A stretch of DNA of 51,819 nucleotides, from NCBI GenBank assembly GCA_964355015.1, contig CAYHCE010000021.1, positions 1-51,819 on the forward strand. Reading direction: 5' to 3'. The notes below the pieces were generated by a model. It did no database searches. It saw nothing but the letters and a program-made list of their open reading frames with translations, and was not told the origin of the DNA. Position 1 is the first letter of the stretch, and each line of letters begins with the position of its first letter. This DNA is from CAYHCE01 sp964355015 (GTDB taxonomy: Bacteria > Cyanobacteriota > Cyanobacteriia > PCC-6307 > Cyanobiaceae). This document shows, one piece after another, positions 50,406 to 51,819 of this stretch. Made by a program: the position numbers and the translations under genes.

Positions 50406-51479
50406 GTGCAGATCCTGGATGAGGGCATCGCCGATGGCGCCCGCGCCTGCGAGTTGGCCAGGCTGCTGGGCATGGCCCTGAGCACGCTGCAGCGCTGGCG
50501 GCGTCAGTTCGCAGGTGATGGGGACGGCCTGGACCGCCGCAAAGCCAGCCATCGCCATGTGGCTCACCGCCTCAGTGAGGAAGAGCGCCAAAGGATCCTG
50601 CGCACCTGCAACCAGCCGGAATTCGCGGCGCTGCCGCCGGGGCAGATCGTGCCGATCCTGGCGGACCGTGGGCTGTATATCGGCTCAGAGCGCAGCTTTT
50701 ACCGAGTGCTGCATGCTCATGGGCAGGCCCATCGCCGTGGCCGGGCAAGGCCACCACAAGAACCCAGGGCAGTTCCCCGGTTGCGAGCCGATGGCCCCAA
50801 GCAGGTGTGGAGCTGGGACATCACTTATCTCCCCACCACAGTGCGAGGCGTGTGGCTCTACCTCTATCTGGTGATCGACGTCTGGAGCCGTAAGGTGGTG
50901 GCCTGGGATGTCGCCGAGCGGGAAGACCCCAAAATCGCCGCCGACCTCGTGAGCAGGGCCTGCCTGCGTGAGCGAATCTCTCGCCATCGGGGATTCGGGC
51001 CCCAGCAGCGCACACCGCTGATCCTCCACGCCGACAACGGCAATGCCATGCGCGCCGCCACGCTCGAATCAAGGCTGGAGGAGCTGGGCGTCCTCAGATC
51101 CTTCTCCAGGCCCCGGGTCTCCAACGACAATCCTTACTCGGAATCCCTGTTCAAAACGGCCAAATACCGGCCCGATTACCCCAACCGGCCATTCGCCAGC
51201 AAAGGCGAGGCCTGCGAGTGGGTGGCTGCGTTTGTGGATTGGTACAACCACCGACACCGCCACAGCGGCATCAAGTTCGTGACGCCCCACCAACGCCATA
51301 GCGGCCAAGCCGTGGAGATCTGCCGCCACCGTGCCCGTGTTTACGAGCAGGCGCGTCAGCAGCATCCCCGCCGCTGGACACACTCCACTCGTTGCTGGCG
51401 TCAGCCTGAGGAGGTCTGGATCAATCCACCTCCACCAGAAACGGACGTCGAAACAGCTACATTGGCCATGGCCGCCTGA
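50406..51479 (+). CDS. IS3-family transposase OrfB (DDE integrase core)
   Basis: A reading frame of 357 residues from a GTG at 50406, but more likely made as an OrfA-OrfB fusion through the upstream slippery site. It has an N-terminal HTH (MALSTLQRWRRQFAG) and an HTH_21-like region, then the rve core with the catalytic triad: D in VWSWDITYLP, D in LILHADNGNAM, and E in NPYSESLFKTAKYRP. Thirty-five residues separate the second D and the E, the DD(35)E spacing of IS3. No stop or frameshift interrupts it, so the element may still be active. Confidence 0.9.
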   Translation: MQILDEGIADGARACELARLLGMALSTLQRWRRQFAGDGDGLDRRKASHRHVAHRLSEEERQRILRTCNQPEFAALPPGQIVPILADRGLYIGSERSFYRVLHAHGQAHRRGRARPPQEPRAVPRLRADGPKQVWSWDITYLPTTVRGVWLYLYLVIDVWSRKVVAWDVAEREDPKIAADLVSRACLRERISRHRGFGPQQRTPLILHADNGNAMRAATLESRLEELGVLRSFSRPRVSNDNPYSESLFKTAKYRPDYPNRPFASKGEACEWVAAFVDWYNHRHRHSGIKFVTPHQRHSGQAVEICRHRARVYEQARQQHPRRWTHSTRCWRQPEEVWINPPPPETDVETATLAMAA

Positions 51480-51498
51480 CCGGCGACAGGGGCGTCAT

Positions 51499-51534
51499 CT
51501 TTCCTGGCAGTCACCGCGGTGACTGTCAGGAAAG
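51499..51534. repeat. 36-bp near-perfect palindrome at the right end of the IS3-type element
   Basis: The two 18-base arms (CTTTCCTGGCAGTCACCG and CGGTGACTGTCAGGAAAG) match with one mismatch and no loop. The left arm is the outer part of the right terminal repeat. The right arm followed by GTGGCACCCC looks like a second, inverted copy of the same end, so two element ends may face each other across CCGCGG. Confidence 0.8.
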
Positions 51535-51819
51535 GTGGCACCCCATGGCAGCCGATCAGGCCGCCTCAGCCAACGGTAGCGGTACCGCTGTTTCCCCACT
51601 TCTGGACACGCGTCTGCATGCGAACACACCGGCTATACGCCGAGTATACCTGCTTTTGGCCGCAGCCGTCCTGCCTCCATCTCTCTAACGCTCGCGATCA
51701 CCTGGCCGCATGGAATGATTGGCAATGATGCTCCTCCAGAGGTGGCGGCTCAGGTGAATCGTGGTGTTGGACTAAGCCGCTGCGCGGCAGATTCAAAGCC
51801 AGCATAGCCAGAGCCATGC
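51535..51819. other. unassigned sequence at the window's right edge
   Basis: No gene, domain-like frame or RNA is visible. The short open frame 51519-51728 has no protein-like pattern. Base composition is lower in GC than the body of the window, consistent with a decayed or intergenic region next to insertion sequences. Confidence 0.5.

Larger units (their letters stand above)
49802..51513 (+). mobile_element. IS3-family-like insertion sequence (apparently intact)
   Basis: About 1.7 kb. The ends share the inverted repeat AGGAA(A)GATGACGCCCCT: left copy at about 49810-49826, right copy at 51488-51505 in inverse. Outer bases give TG at the left and CA at the right, as usual in IS3. Inside are two overlapping-frame genes and a correctly phased slippery site. 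No clear target duplication is visible. Confidence 0.78.

Noticed and set aside
1..51819. tRNA, rRNA, CRISPR array or prophage
   Set aside because: No cloverleaf-like intergenic sequence, no rRNA conserved blocks, no regularly spaced direct repeats and no phage structural genes were seen on reading the gaps.

Overview
The window is a 51.8 kb piece of a GC-rich cyanobacterial chromosome, most likely from the alpha-cyanobacterial Synechococcus/Cyanobium (picocyanobacterial) lineage. The evidence is the gene content: a Calvin-cycle fructose-bisphosphate aldolase, a phosphoribulokinase of the short proteobacterial-like class I type used by that lineage, UPF0182, DUF3727, DUF3685/Ycf55-like, DUF1400 and a thylakoid photosystem I accumulation factor. 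GCGATCGC (HIP1) octamers are also scattered through it. No rRNA, tRNA, CRISPR array or phage module was recognised.

Layout. 1-6.9 kb: 3' end of ftsH, a bicupin, a MoaD/ThiS-like sulfur carrier beside thrC, and a large UPF0182 membrane protein. 6.9-20.4 kb: a long, almost gap-free minus-strand housekeeping run (CofE-like ligase, GNAT-like protein, ruvX, DUF3727, yqeG, proB, lpxD, leuB, prk, a hypothetical, prepilin peptidase, accD, a secreted protein, an oxidoreductase, fba) that closes with a clear rho-independent terminator. Several members are coupled by 4-base GTGA/ATGA overlaps. 20.5-27 kb: PhoH-family protein, then minus-strand fumC, PSI factor, Ycf55-like protein, a Fur-family repressor and hisA.

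26.99-33 kb is accessory-like. It has an 814-base non-coding stretch with a strong hairpin, a glycosyltransferase/glucosidase pair, small hypothetical genes, a secreted Cys-rich DUF1400 protein and a ribbon-helix-helix protein. 33-43 kb: a COQ4-like protein, a CSP41-like epimerase, pgsA, a CBS protein, the DNA-repair endonuclease pdeM, a GST, and a fusion of a degenerate NtrC-type AAA+ domain to a membrane polyferredoxin. 43-48 kb: the ligase-associated DEXH helicase, an ATP-dependent DNA ligase broken by an internal deletion at an apparent microhomology, and a second COQ4-like protein with an extra helical N-terminal half.

48.2-51.5 kb is an insertion-sequence graveyard: a decayed IS481-type element, an IS110-type fragment that abuts its end, and an apparently intact IS3-type element with a correctly phased A AAA AAG slippery site. 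The last 300 bases hold nothing I recognise.

The candidates for unusual biology are the AAA+/polyferredoxin fusion, the two COQ4-like proteins in a plastoquinone-using lineage, the eroding ligase-associated repair module, and a stem-loop with the same geometry upstream of two accessory transcription units. Family assignments were made by reading motifs, without database searches.
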